Source: Phorcus lineatus (Eukaryota; Mollusca; Gastropoda; Trochida; Trochidae). From it: a stretch of 64,000 nt of DNA. Position numbers and translations under genes: made by a program. Below, piece by piece: positions 34,901 through 46,911 of this stretch. A model generated the notes under the pieces. It made no database searches and was not told where the DNA came from. It saw only the letters and a list, made by a program, of their open reading frames with translations. Numbering within the stretch: position 1 is the stretch's first letter; every line of letters begins with the position of its first letter. The DNA lies in assembly GCA_921293015.1 (NCBI GenBank), contig OV121082.1, forward strand, positions 49,620,971-49,684,970, read 5' to 3'.

Positions 34901-37482
34901 AACCAGTATTTATCATATATATGTCTTTTGGACCTGAAAAGTTAAGATGTTTTGATTTAATATCACCACATATGACATTTAGGTTCGTATCAAAGATAAA
35001 TAATATGTTATGAAAATCACGGAGTGGCTTCTTTAAGCCTCATAATTAGATAGATATAAGATGTTAATGAGGTGGTCGCTGTTGAGTTTCATATAGATTT
35101 GACCTATAACACTTAAGACTCCCTGAAGTACTCGAGTACGTGATTGTTCGTTCATTTTATTAGGTCTCAATATGTTCAATGTAGGTATCACAATTGTACA
35201 GCTATAATTTAGTATTATTGTGTCCCAGATTTTGAACTTAAGTGTCTATTGAAATGTGAACTTTTAAATAAAGCCAAGTTCACATGTAATGAACATCAAA
35301 CAAAACATGTTAAACCTTTAACTTAACATATTTTCTTTGTCATGAACAATTAACTTTATTGTTATGTTAAAGTTTTCCCACACATTTCACCTTCTAAAGT
35401 AGTAGGCATTTACGCTGAAACATCCTGTATTATTATTAGGAAGCTGTTTTTAGGGAATCCCTTTTTAAAAAAAAACCTTTAACATAATTGTGAAAATTTA
35501 TTACAAACTTTTTGAAAGTATGTGTCGATGACAAGATTTCTTGTCACCTGAGAAATTTTGTTTGAAAAAGGAAACAATTTTATATTTTAGACATCAATAA
35601 TTTTTTAATTTTGGTGAAAAAGTTGATCTATAAATCTAAATCTTTTTATAAGTTATAATTAGTTGTCTGGTTTTGCAAAGTGATTTATGCATTAAATTTG
35701 GAAATATTTAATTAATTTTATCCTGTATAAAAAAACTTACTCACTTGGATGGATTGTCAGAAACGTGTACTTATAATATTTGCAAGGTGTGAAACGTTTC
35801 AGTACCTGACATCTGAATATATCTAAATCAACTTAATGAGCACCTACCTCTGTACAGCTTCAAGGGACATATATAGCAGTTCCTGTCTCGCTAAAACTTT
35901 GTGTTAACTGTAAATCAATATTCAAATGAAATTTTGTGGTGTCTGTTGTAATCTTAAAGTCTATTTATGAGGAGGTTTGGTGATTTAATGGCCAACATGC
36001 CCCCTAGTGTACAGGTGCTCTAAATCAAGTTTGATAAAAAATATATTACACTTAAGACTTTTCGATTTTCCACAGAGTCAAGTTGAAACAATTTGCATAT
36101 TCTGTTTCATAGCCAATCACTGATAGATTATAGTTATGATATTGTGACAAGTTCTATTTACATTATGCTTAATTGGCGCCAAACTTTCAAATATCATCCA
36201 AATCAAATACCCCTTTTAGAACCCCTTGTATAATGTTGGTGATTGCTCTTTCTGCTGATAACAGTAGATTCAATTCTAGTTGTTAAGTTTGTCTTATGCA
36301 GTATTATGAATAGACATTTAATGTATTAAACGTTTTTGTTTGATAATGGCAAAGCTGATCATCAATTATATATATATATATATTTATTTAACGAGTTAAT
36401 GATTAAGTATATTTAACGAGTTAATGATTAAGTATAAAACGAACGAAAGCGATTTTAATATCAAATCATTAACGAGTTTAATAATCATAGTATTAAATGG
36501 AAGGAAGTTTAATATTCTGTTTGATACTTGACCTCAGTAATCAAGCATGATTGCCGAAAGTGTACTGAAGAAACATATCCGCGACTTGGCTGCCATTGTG
36601 ACGGCGGTGCTAACATTGTGACGTCACAACCACACAATATTGTGATGTCATACGTGCAGCGGTATTACACTAGTGTAATATTGCCATATAAATATTACAC
36701 TGCTGTATTTTACAAGGGAGAGTAATAATTTATTTTTTTTGTTTCCAAGAATTTATATCATCCAACAAAGGTTAAAAAAAAATTTCTTATCCGGCATAGT
36801 TACATAAATACGTACTTGAAGATTGTTACTATTAAAGTTAACTCATACTTTTGCACTGATGCTAAAACAGTTCTTAAGAAATTAACAATCCATATCACTT
36901 GGTCTTTATCCTTTCTTTATCTCTACATCTTCAAAAATTGCCTCTTGAAAAAACCCAAATACTTAGGTTCTTTGCGCAGAACAACCTACACACTAAGTTA
37001 TCTAAGTACCGTCTATTCTCATCAAACGTAAGTTAATTTTTGTTTTTTTCAACAGGACCATGATTATCTTTCAAACACTCATTGTTAATTGTTAGCAATT
37101 GCAGTTATGTCTTTGAAGAGCATGTAGAAAATAAGAAGTGATAAACATAAGGAAGAAAAGATTTTTAGGATAAAATCTTTATGAAGAGATTCAAGACATT
37201 TTTTACTAAAACCCTAAAACGTTGTGAATCTCACGAGACAGAAGCTGTTATCCAAAAACTCTTGTCTTACTGATTGCAGTCACATCAGTTTTTAGTTTCA
37301 AGACGAAACTACAATTTAAGCTTTATTTTCAGGCTGGTCTCAAGATTATTCAAACTCCAAGCTCGCGGCAACTTCGTCTGAATATGACGACTCAAAGGTA
37401 CCCGGTGAAACTCCTGAACGCCCGAGCTCGGGGAATGGATATCTCCCGGTGAATGTGTCCAGTCCAAGTATACCTAGTCCAG
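19859..37482 (+). CDS. Unrecognised gene encoding WKK-repeat, Ser-rich protein; 5' part, five exons
   Basis: I do not recognise this gene. Five exons with GT-AG borders (19859-19910, 21649-21804, 24212-24667, 25005-25058, 37333-37482) join through phase-1 introns into 289 codons, open at the 3' side. No signal peptide, membrane segment or known fold is visible. The sequence is rich in Ser, Pro, Gln, Asp, Glu and basic residues, so probably disordered. A short motif, hydrophobic then Trp-Lys-Lys, recurs at Trp 21, 73, 98, 139, 161 and 180, with a degenerate copy (FVHKN) near 118. Within exon 3 the spacing is 19-25 residues. Basic-Ser motifs such as KKRGSV and KKSVRYS look like kinase sites. 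A cytoskeletal, scaffold or signalling protein is possible but not shown. Further exons should lie downstream. Confidence 0.75.
21649..21804 (+). CDS. WKK gene exon 2
   Basis: Acceptor ctttcattgtccag, donor CCCCAAG|GTTGGT; 52 codons, phase 1 at both ends. Starts VVIWKKNEND and ends GPLLIATPTSPQ. Open across the whole exon in the frame set by exon 1. Confidence 0.75.
21941..22022. repeat. Short foldback repeat, about 22-bp arms
   Basis: AGTCTGATGTACCGTCTTTG at 21941 is mirrored by CAAAGATGGTACATCAGACC ending at 22022, with one mismatch. Loop of about 39 bases. In intron 2 of the WKK gene. Confidence 0.6.
22135..22226. repeat. Foldback repeat, about 42-bp arms
   Basis: CAACTTCTTTATT, GAAAGCTAC and the following bases pair with GTAGCTTCC and AAATGAAGAAGTTG. 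A single-sided relative (CAACTTCTTTATTCTATA) occurs at about 17690. Confidence 0.55.
23628..23735 (+). repeat. Pyrimidine-rich low-complexity tract
   Basis: About 108 bases of almost only C and T on the plus strand, with a direct repeat of CTTCACTTCCACCC. Open frames across it are low-complexity artefacts. Confidence 0.8.
24212..24667 (+). CDS. WKK gene exon 3, main repeat exon
   Basis: Acceptor tacaattttag, donor CCCCAAG|GTCAGT; 152 codons, phase 1 at both ends. Contains DLVWKKGGS, SGLWKKNIVS, KLFVHKNSAS, EHTWKNSMG, HPVWKKRGSV and HFMWKKSVRYS, then a tail RPLLNSSSRSPQ resembling that of exon 2. A 456-base open exon in AT-rich DNA is strong coding evidence. Confidence 0.85.
25005..25058 (+). 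CDS. WKK gene exon 4 (small)
   Basis: Acceptor gctatgcag, donor GGAC|GTAAGT; 18 codons, phase 1 at both ends, encoding DASNSRSSSGNVENWDVG. It retains a single Trp and no KK. A decayed copy lies 670 bases downstream. Confidence 0.7.
25441..25592. repeat. Foldback element with about 55-bp arms
   Basis: GAATCTCACCCTTGTGTCTT and on to TATATCAACA at the left is mirrored by TGTTGATATATTTGG then AAGACACTTGGGTGAGATTC at the right. The loop contains two copies of TTTGTAACTTTTATCAA. It lies between exon 4 and its decayed copy. Confidence 0.7.
25676..25800 (+). pseudogene. Decayed duplicate of WKK gene exon 4
   Basis: AAAGTAGTAGCGGCAATGTTG followed by GCGTAAGTTT matches exon 4 and its donor, then TTTCTCTTTCGTTGTTT matches the flanking intron. 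About 16 coding bases are deleted and no acceptor AG with a pyrimidine tract precedes it, so it is unlikely to be spliced in. Confidence 0.65.
27262..27570 (+). mobile_element. SINE family 1, near full length
   Basis: tRNA-like head with B box GGTTCGAATCC, then GCCAGGGGCTCGACAACTTT, the TCTGCGGTAGAGAACTG block, CTGAATTTCAGTGC, GCAATGCATAGCCACAATGG, AGCCGCGATATAAGTGAAAT and the tail CCCCATATCACCTCACCCC. Confidence 0.85.
30201..30374 (-). mobile_element. SINE family 2 (tRNA-derived), minus-strand copy
   Basis: On the minus strand: AGTAGCTCAGTTTGAAGAGT (A-box-like), GGTTTGACTCCC (B box), then the body AAAAGATGGGAGTTGCTGCT and TCCTTGCTTGGCACTGAGCA. The same body is seen at 40357 and 60648. Confidence 0.75.
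33625..34058. mobile_element. Possible hAT-like MITE
   Basis: Begins TAGGGGTGAAAATGTACG, with GGTGCGTATTGCGGTACAGG and GGACCCTCGGTTTGGTAC inside, and ends with the roughly inverted GTACAGTTGTGAACC. This TAGGGGTG...GGTTTGGTAC style is typical of old hAT-type MITEs in animals. The termini are degraded and no clear target duplication was found. Confidence 0.45.
34247..34420. mobile_element. Short-TIR MITE, copy A
   Basis: CAGGTATTGGGAAAG at the left and CTTTCCCAATCCCT at the right are inverted repeats. The interior (GGGCCATTCCCCTTTGTAGC, then GTGCAAAATGGCCAATGGCC) matches the copy at 45368. It is longer than copy B because the GGGCCATT segment is partly duplicated. Confidence 0.65.
36387..36436 (+). 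repeat. Two 25-bp tandem units
   Basis: TTTAACGAGTTAATGATTAA and the following GTATA occur twice in a row after a (TA)n run. An inverted piece (AATCATTAACGAGTTT) follows at about 36464. Confidence 0.75.
37333..37482 (+). CDS. WKK gene exon 5
   Basis: Acceptor ctttattttcag, donor TCCAG|GTAGGT; 50 codons, phase 1 at both ends. Starts RWSQDYSNSKL and ends NVSSPSIPSPG. It is richer in C+G than its flanks. The 12.3-kb intron before it means intermediate exons could have been missed. Confidence 0.7.
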
Positions 37483-40356
37483 GTAGGTCCTCACAGTTGT
37501 CCTCTTTTAGTTGCAGGTCGACCCTCCTACAGATGGTGCTCATTGTTCCCTTCTTACATAATGTCATTATGAGGATAAAGATTTGGTGATATGACCGCAG
37601 TGGAGAACCAATTATAATAACAGTTATTTGGTGGTTTTCCACCAGTTTTACTCTGATACTTGACCAGAGATAAGTGCCTTTCAATGCATAGGAATGAAGT
37701 ACAAAATCCTTCTAATGCATGCAACAATGGTACTTACGGTTCCCTTCTCTGTTCCTGACATTAAGAAGATAGAGAGGTGATTCTACTGCAGTAGAGAACT
37801 AATTTGAAAGTGCATGCTCTGAAGTGTACACCGTTTCTCAGTTGCTTTTTAACCAGTTTTAGACAATAATTGACAATCACAAACTGCCCCTCTTCTATAG
37901 TGAGGATCACACAAGGGTCATAAATTGGTGATGTTTGGATAATCACAACTCTTTATGCCCAATGAAAGTTGATATTTGATACATAATCATTGTAATCATT
38001 ATCAGGTACACTAATATCAAAATTTATGTCAATAATTGTAAATATTTTTGGAGCTATGTTAAGTCTGTGTTGTTTCTCAAAGAGTACACTCTGCCTGCCT
38101 CTTGAAACAACTGATTGGTCCAATCTGTAGTTGTAAGAGGAGACAAGGAATTATGGGTTATCAACTCCTCTAGTTTATTCAAGAAAATAACTGTAAAATA
38201 TGAAGGCGATCATCATTTACTAAACTGAACTTTATAATTCTTTATACTACCAACTTATTAATCACCTCAAACAGTTTATACTTTACAAAATTCATACTTT
38301 TCGTATGCGGTTTGAAAAAAACTGGGACAGGAATTACAATAGATGTGACATTATTATTAACACGTCTCCAGCACGTTTCCAGTGCTAATATACATGACAC
38401 CACCCACGTAGGGTGAAGATATGGGAGACATATGGTAGCTGGCAGTGTGTTATAAATGAATTATCCACTTTATCCACTTGTCTTTAATAGACCGACATTC
38501 AGCTCTGTTTGATGGTGCCCCTCTCTTCATCAGCGATGTTAAATATCACAACCCACGCAGATACTGGTGTCAGCGAGTTTAGCTTAGATATGGCACGTTT
38601 TGACCTGACCTGCATGATATTAACATACATTTACAGGATGTTGGAATCGACCTTTTTGTCACAATGACATGATATATGTTCTTTTATACATCAGCAGGAA
38701 TTTTTAAGTGCATACCTTGGAACATTTCCATGACTATAATGTCTGTGTCATATTATCTGCACCTATAATCAATAGGCCACTAAGTTGTATGGTGTTATAA
38801 ATGAATCATGTACTGTTGGCAGATTGATATTATCCTAATATAGGGTAATGAGGTTATATGGAGAGTATCAATACTTTGAAAGAGTAAAGCGAGAAGACTT
38901 CTGAAATTGATATATCAATGGTAGCTAATGGTTTTGGAACATTATCACCTGTCATTAAGCCATTATCATTGTATATGATGGCGTCACATATGCCAAACTT
39001 TTCAAATGGTGTCTTTTTGATTGCTGGAAAATATCATTTTAATGCTAATCAGTTCAGCAAATTGAAAATATAAAGGTATGAATTTGTAATTCCAATTTTA
39101 AAAAAACACCTTACAATAACAGGCTTCAATTAGAGCAACATATGTTTTTTTAACTTGCCTTAAGCAGATAAAAGATAAACTTGAGTTGATGGTGACTGAA
39201 AATTAATTAATTAGTTTTTAAGTAAATGGTATGTGTGATCTCAGCTTCAGCACATAGTATAATGGGGTTGTTTTATTTAATTAAAAACAAATAATTGGCA
39301 TGAATTTACAAAAAATACAATCAAATACAATATCATGAATATCATGGAATGTCTCTCAACCTATGAAGAAAAAATGATGAAATTCTTTACGAATAAGCAA
39401 CTTCCTTGTTGTAGATAATCTTGCATTGTTTTAAGGCAATTTGGAAGGTACCAAAAGCAATAATAAAACATGATCTTCCTTCATCATTATTTCCTCCTTT
39501 AAAAAAGTTCTCAATGCTTATCTTAGAGTTCTGTAGAAACATTTATTGTCACCCAGCAGAGAAAGGGTTAACTATCAGTTTGAGATGTACTGATAAATCT
39601 ATGCCTCATATTCTGTGCAACGGAGTGTCGTTTGTTTTATCAAAGATTGAAGGAGTCACGTTTTCTGGGTTTTTGTAATGTTAGATTTACTTGAAGTCAT
39701 AAACTGACATATGTAGGTCAGTTACCTATGGTTTATATCTTCTGTGTCATAAATATGAATAATGAGTCTGTGATTTGAAATAAATTGAAATATGATGTTT
39801 GTTTTGAATTATTTCATTATGTTTTTTAACAATATGATGATAAGATGTTTATACAAATTGATATCCTTGAATTTGTTTTTGATACATTTCTTTTAATGTG
39901 TTTTTGTCTGTAATTATTTGGAATAATTATTTTCAAAAAACCTGACTTGTATTAGTTTTTACAAGATTTAAAGTAACACTCTGAGATTAGAAATTAGAAA
40001 ATTTGTTTTGAATTTTCAAAATCATATTTAGAAAAAGATTTTCTCAGTGAGGATATTTCAGAAATGGAGAAATAAATCGAAGAAATTGGAGTAATGTGCA
40101 TCAATGCTATATCAACTTTCACACTTACTATATATATGGGTCATTCTCAAAAAATGGAGTCATTTGGTGGATGCCTTAACAAAATATATATGCGCACAAT
40201 TTTGATCAAAGTGAAATAAACAAATGCTCTTTAAGGAAACACAAGAGGAAGCAGCTGAAGAAAGCACAACTTATAAGAAAAAAGTCTAAATGTTCCATGA
40301 TTTCTTTTAAACCAATGAATAAGTGTCACAAAAGAATGTATCCTACAAACTGAAAT

Positions 40357-40595
40357 TCTTCAGTAGCTCAGTTGGTAGAGTGTCTGCTCTTCACCGGGAA
40401 AACTGCGGTTTGATTCCTGACCGCATCATACGAAAAGACGTTGAAAGATGGAAGTTGTTGCTTCCTTGCTTGGCGCTCAGCATCAAAAGGATAGAACATT
40501 GCTTGAATTTGCGCTGCATGTGGCTCCAGGGTGACAAGGGCACAGATAGAGTTTCTGACTTGCTATGTAATGAGGACAATAAAGGGTTTATTTTA
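40357..40595 (+). mobile_element. SINE family 2 (tRNA-derived), plus-strand copy
   Basis: Head TAGCTCAGTTGGTAGAGTGT (A box) and GGTTTGATTCC (B box, 40407-40417) resemble a tRNA. The body AGATGGAAGTTGTTGCTTCC then TTGCTTGGCGCTCAGCATCA is shared with copies at 30201 and 60648. It is not a functional tRNA gene because a long unrelated body follows. Confidence 0.8.
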
Positions 40596-43500
40596 AGGAA
40601 ACAACAATAAAAACCCATTGTAAGTGAGGGGCAAACAACACTGGGAGCCTCACTTTCTTATGTTCACAAGTTTACTTAAACTTTTACTTTTGATCAATCA
40701 AAATAAAATTGTTAGATAGAAGCATGTAGACATTGTAACCCTAAGTATAGATGCAGCGTCCGAAGTCGGGGTAAGACAGGACTGAAGTCTCAAAATCTGA
40801 CTAAAAACGTGGAACTTTAGAAATACAACAATTACTTTTACCTAAGATTAATGATTAATATACTGGACAAAAATAGAATATTTGAAAATTCTTCAAATTG
40901 TTAATAATGATGTAGTTTACACTCAACATATGATGAAATATTTATCCTAAAATTGACAATATCCCTTACTTCTTTTGTCCAGTATATAAGGTTCTAAATG
41001 ATGGTAGTCAATTCATAAAATGGATTGAGTTTACCTAACTCTGTAAAGATACAGGACAAAGTAAGACGAGACGGGACACAAGCCAAGATATCACATGAAA
41101 TATTTCATAGCCAATCTCAGATTAATAAAAGGATTCTCTGTCAGTAGAAGAAATGATGTGAAACTCTGTCAACAATACAATTGATGTAAACATGAATTAG
41201 TGAGAACAGTGATGCCATTCTATATTTCATGATCAACTTCAGCCTCATAAATAATTGTCGGAATAAACCTTATCATGTAAACAGAAACTCTGCAGACAAA
41301 GAAGACAAAGCTTGCTTCAGGTAGAGACACAACTGAAGATGCCACTCCATATATTTTATGTTTAACTTCAATGAAAGAAATGATTGTTTGTCAATACAAC
41401 AAAAGTGTCCCTTATTCTGCAAGCAAACAAAGGAATGAAGCACTTGGGAATCAACAACTGAATACTTGCATCAGGGGTAGGAAACACTCTTTTCTTGCTG
41501 TACATACACTGTGATGTTGACACAAACTGTCAAAAGATGCACTCGAACAGTGCAACTGCACTTCGATCTTCTAAACACTGAAGGGATGTTGACTTTTGGG
41601 CTGTAAGCTCTATGTTTTGGGCCATCTTATGTAATAAAGATGGAAACTGTGGTAGAGAATCTCACAGAAGTGTATATTCTGAAATAAGATATATACAAAC
41701 AAGTTTACTCAACCAGTGTTTATATATTTAGTATCAGAAGAAATCGGTTGGAGAATTAATTTATCATCCAGAATAATTCTTTATTGCATTTGAAAATAAC
41801 AATGAACAAGCACTGCCATTAAACTTAACCAATGTGGTGACGTCATTGCATTGTGATGTCATGTTTATGACATCATGGTATTATGTCATTACTTCATGAT
41901 GTAACTGCCTTGTGATATCATGTCAATGGTCATGGCAGGGAAAAGTACAAAACCTGATGTTAGAACTTTATCTCTTGGGACACCTCTCTCGATAGTGATG
42001 TTTCTTGTGAAACATTGTTTTTGATGAGAATAGATGCACTTATAAGTACAACTGAATTAAATTTTCTAAACATTTAAGGGAATATACTCTTTTTCTGCTA
42101 CTCATGAAATATGTTTTCATTTCTATCTTCACCAATGGGTTAAGTGAAGATTGTTCTATTTATCCCTTTTTTATGATTCCTGAAAATTAGGCTCTCAGAA
42201 TGGTCTGTTCATAGCAATCAAACAGTTTTAGTGTTAAACTGTTATGATATATGCTTGAAAATCCCAAATGGCAAAGTGTCATTTTCTCAGTTGGAAAATG
42301 GAAGTAAAGAACTCGAACCAGTTGTGACAAATCGGCAATATCTACTGCTCGTCATCAAGCCTCATTTCATGCACCGTGATAATGTGAGAGAACGTCACTT
42401 CCTTATGTTTACCCTTTCTTGTTTTGTGTAGCTTAGATAATAGATGAACGTACTCTATAAATACAAGGAATGATATTGGGAAATATACTTTCAAATATTA
42501 CCAATATTATACATCCTGACCTTTTGTTCAGTTTTTGTTATTGCTTGTATAAGTAACACTAGAATTAGATTTCTTTCTCAGTTTTTAGATTTGCTTTTGA
42601 TTGAGTGATACATTATTTACAAATTTCCTCAAATTCAACATTATATGATGCATAGTGCTTTTTAACAGTGTGAGATGTTTTCTATAATTGAATATAATGA
42701 ATCAATTATTTGCAACAGTATTCGGCTGATGGGTTTGTTAACGTTTGAAGCAATGGAATTGCAAGATTTTGCCTCAAAGAGATGTTTTTCTCCAATAAGA
42801 AACGGATTTTGTGTTGTAAATTTGCGGCCAGATAATAGGTTTTGAAAATCAATTTAGGAATGTAATAATGTATTACCGTGTAGGTCTGCAGGCTAATGAG
42901 CTTGAGAATCTTTTAGTTGAGTTTTCACCAGTTTCTTTGGGAATTAATTCTTACATTCTTTATTGAGCTTGTAACAGCATGAAATATAACTGATGCAATG
43001 TCCAACGAAAGCAATTCAGTTGCACATTGGTACAGTTATCTGAATTGAGAAAAGGATGTCACAACTTTAATAGATATTTGTGCTTACATATATTTAGAAG
43101 AATCCTTATGCTGAAGAGTTATCAATGTAAGTTTAGAATCTACTTAAAAGTTACAAGACAACAAAATGGATTTAAATTCACCTGCATAGATATTTAGTCA
43201 ATTATGAAATAGGACTTGGTTTGCATTACTTTGTTCTTATATTTTACTAATTTTAATATGAAGTTTTGAAAACTCTCTGTATAATTTTGCGTAATTTCTT
43301 TTTGGATTTGATACCAAGGATCTTCCTTTGATTATGTTCTTATTCAGGTGATGCATCTTGAAGCAGGAAGTTTTAACTTTAACATTGTTGGAGCTATTAT
43401 ATGTTGTATCAGCCCTTTAACCTCTGGGGAGTATGAGGCTGATCTGTGTTTATTGACGTTGCTTTCAATTTTAATTCCTCAAAAAAAGAGTTAAAAAATG

Positions 43501-45367
43501 ATCCAGAATCAATTTGAAGGGGTTCTTAGAGATAAATGGTAGTACAATTGTTCTATTCGATATTACAAGACTAAAGCTATGCAAGTTTTTAACAGTGTTA
43601 AATGTATACTCTCATCGAACAGTTGTTGAAATACATAATATCACATTTACTGTTTTCAAAATCCTTCCATAGTACTGACTGACATTTAGCTTAGGTATTA
43701 GATGTTCCTTTTATTCAGAGTTTATCCAAAATGTTTAAGTGATGGGAAACAAAAGGAGCCTGTGGCAGGTGTAAGGTTAATCCATTCAGGACTAATGTCA
43801 ATTGGTTATCTGTTTCATGACATTTCTTGTGGCATTCAAGAGAGAATGCTTCACAATTACTGTCTTTGACAATGTAACAAATGCTCTTCCTAATATCAAT
43901 TTTTACCTAATGGCTAAAGCTTCAGGCTACGCTATAATTGAAGTCAATCCATTTCTTATCAATCTGTGTGCATTAGTGACATTTACCCCCACTGTTTTCA
44001 TCATATTTCGAATGTTAATAGACCATCAGATTTCTGTTTTGTATGTAGACCAAAACTTAGAATGATTGACATGTCTTGATTGCTTTGTTTTTATCCTCTA
44101 TTCAGCTATAAACAAAGATTTCTCTGAAGATAAGTAAAGATTTTCTGAAGTTGAAATTGCTTTTTAAAATATGATAGATCAAATGTCTTTGAATTAATGA
44201 TGTTTACATTTTCAGCTTTTAAACTGACAAAATACTGGAAGCTAGGTTGAAGTCAACCTTCCAGAAATAGTTTTTGAAAATTTTGATATAACATCTTATT
44301 CCTCAACTCGTTTATCCATAGTTATAAAGAAATGATCAAATATCAAGCAAAAGCCACGGGTGGCCATTTTTGTGTGAACACCTGTTGATCATTTGAGGTA
44401 GGAAAATGTATTTGCATAGATTAACCAATTATGCTTCTCTTGATGAGAAATTGTCTTGCATTTGGAAAATCTGCTCCTTTAAACTGGACACACCTCAGGA
44501 TGAATCTCAACTTTTTAGAAATCAATTCTGGACATGGGATTATCTGAATTTCCAATGTGAGGCTCCCTCCAAAATTTTATGATAAATATTTATTAAGAAT
44601 AAATTTATGAAAGACAGTGTTAGTCTTGGACATCCTACTAAAGCTCTTCTAAAATCTTGTTGCTACATGAACTACTTTGTTCAACATGTTTATCTTTCAT
44701 TTTGTGAGTGCATGTCAAGTGATATAAACTTTTAACTATGTAAGTAATTTCTTATCCAGCGCCATTATAAGTGTTTGACCTCATGATCCCAAATTCTCCA
44801 CTAGTTGAACCCTGGAGTGAGCGGAACTACAGAGACACTGATTCTATGACTAAAATAACTTCCCTCTCTAACAGCATAGAAATGTTGTTAAGAAATTCTC
44901 CAGGGTGATTGGCATTGTAGCAGAGTAGAATATCTCTTGTGTATATCTCCAACTTCCTGTTATCGCTTACACCTCAAATAGCGCACAATTACGAATCAAT
45001 CACGCCTAGCACTGATTTAGACTCTGTGCGACACAATAATGTGTAATATATTGCTTGATGGCAGGTCACGTTTTGGCCTGGCAGTTGAGGTGGTGTGGGC
45101 TGCACACTGCAACAGGAGATACGGACATTGTTTACGAGTTGTTGTTCAATATTCATGCCTACACTGAAACTATGCTTTATTAAATATTTTATTACTTTTG
45201 TATATATATACAGTGTGGTAATTCATTCTCAAAACACAACCTACTGCAAAAAGCGTGGTTATGTTCACCAAGCAGTGAAGGAAGGGTAATAAATTCCTAG
45301 AAGTGAAAGTGTTGCAGGAATAAGTTTGGTTAATCAAAGAACTAGTATTGTTGGCTTTAGTTCCACC

Positions 45368-45496
45368 CAGGGATTGGGGAAACACCTTTGAATGGGCCAT
45401 TCCCCTTAGTAGCAATGGTAAAATTTCTAATTTTAATGGGCCATTTTTGCAACCATGTGCAAAATGGCCCATGGCCCCTACCTTTCCCAATCCCTG
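45368..45496. mobile_element. Short-TIR MITE, copy B, intact ends
   Basis: A 129-bp element: CAGGGATTGGGGAAA at the left and TTTCCCAATCCCTG at the right. Flanked by TCCACC on both sides, a likely 6-bp target duplication. GGGCCATT and its inverted form recur inside, so the element is nearly palindromic. Confidence 0.7.
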
Positions 45497-46618
45497 TCCA
45501 CCTTTGGCTTTTAGTCCACAATGTTTCTTTTAAGAAAGACTTCTTGGGGAAGAATAAACCCAGTTGTGCTTCCGTAGATATCATAACAAAATAAAGATGA
45601 ACTTCATGTAATAATAGATTATCAAACTTTTTGATTGAATGAGCACCTTTCTTTGTCAAATTGTAAAATCTGAAACAACCAAATTGTTATATTCAGGAAC
45701 TTGCTTAAAATAATCATGAATGAATCATGTATTATGACCACAAAAGGAATGTGATGACATTACTCTTCCTGTAAGATTATTATGACCTCATAGTTCAACA
45801 AGTTTGCTATTTCCCATTGTTGCCAGCATTATTTCTGATTAAGCTGGTGATATGATTTCATGCAGTTGTCAATGAGTGATTCACAATTGTTGTGAATTGT
45901 TTAGTCTAACAATTAGACTCTGAAATGAAAATGTATCAGTTAATGAAAATTTAAAAAAAATATTAAATGAAATGAAAAGGAGACTGCAATTCCTGAAATT
46001 AAGCTCTTGAGTGTTTCATAGACTTGCTTAGGCTTCTTACTTATTTCAGGGTCTGGCCTACAGTCTATGAATTGTTTAATGTTGTCAATCATGACAAGAT
46101 ACATAGTATCGTAGAAAATATATGTTTATGAATAGATTAATATCTCAATATATCTTTTGATGTTATTTTGAATGAAAAGTTTTAATTTTCATTCAGTCTG
46201 TTTTATATGAACAGGTAACAGATTTGCATTTTGAATAAAACAATCTGAATTCCTCTCACATCACAATTTAGTAATACAACAATATTCTCAAATCAGACAT
46301 TTAAATAAGAATAAACTAATTTCAAACTGTAACTCTGTATGAGTCGATAGCAAGGTAAGTTATACGTGTACCTTCAGAGGTCAGATAACAATATACAATG
46401 TGGTTTATGTAAATTCATTGGGCCAAGTTCCACAAACAGTTGTAGACTTGCTAACTGTCTGTAAGTAAATCAACAAACTTTTTTAGCTCATGAATTATTT
46501 GATTACTTTAATCTTGGTGATAGTTCATGTGTAAGTCCTAGTTCATGAAATGAAAATTCATCGATTCTGAATCAACCATTTTGTAATTGTTATCACAGTT
46601 GTGTTCTACGAACTTCGA

Positions 46619-46911
46619 GGGGGCGGGATAGCGCAGTGGTTAGCGCGTTCCGCTTCCGATCAAGAGGTCAGTGGTTCAAATCCTGCCAGGGGCTCGGCAA
46701 CTTTGTCTGCAGTCAGGTTTGGGAGCAAATACACTGAATTTCAGTGCAGTATTACCCATGGTTAGCTAATTCCAGCCAATGTTTCACCGCAATGCATAGC
46801 CACAATGGTGTTGTGGGCTTTCTCCCTGCAATAATACTAGCAGCCGCGATATAAGTGAAATACTCTTGAAAGCGGCGTTAAACCCCAACTCACTCACTCA
46901 CTCACTCACTC
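46619..46911 (+). mobile_element. SINE family 1, full-length copy with (ACTC)n tail
   Basis: A box TAGCGCAGTGG (46629-46639) and B box GGTTCAAATCC (46673-46683) define a tRNA-derived head. Body as in other copies, 3' end AAAGCGGCGTTAAACCCCAA followed by five or more ACTC units. It looks like one of the best-preserved copies. Confidence 0.9.

Larger units (their letters stand above)
25059..37332 (+). other. Large intron 4 of the WKK gene
   Basis: About 12.3 kb with no convincing exon. It carries the exon-4 copy, a foldback element, SINE copies at 27262 and 30201, a hAT-like MITE at 33625, a MITE at 34247 and the short tandem repeat at 36387. An unrecognised 150-codon minus-strand frame (26198-26650) is discussed in findings. 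Confidence 0.55.

Noticed and set aside
40361-40432. Possible functional tRNA gene
   Set aside because: A and B boxes are present, but the same body follows at three loci and a proper acceptor stem was not seen, so it is a SINE.
40323-40618. Open frames of 95 and 75 codons
   Set aside because: They overlap SINE family 2; the translation comes from the tRNA-like head and SINE body.
42272-42390. Possible phase-0 exon (LENGSKELEPVVTNRQY) after cattttctcag
   Set aside because: A stop occurs in the phase required by exon 5, and no family similarity is recognised.
43802-44065. 87-codon hydrophobic plus-strand frame
   Set aside because: AT-driven hydrophobic translation with no splice context or recognisable motif.
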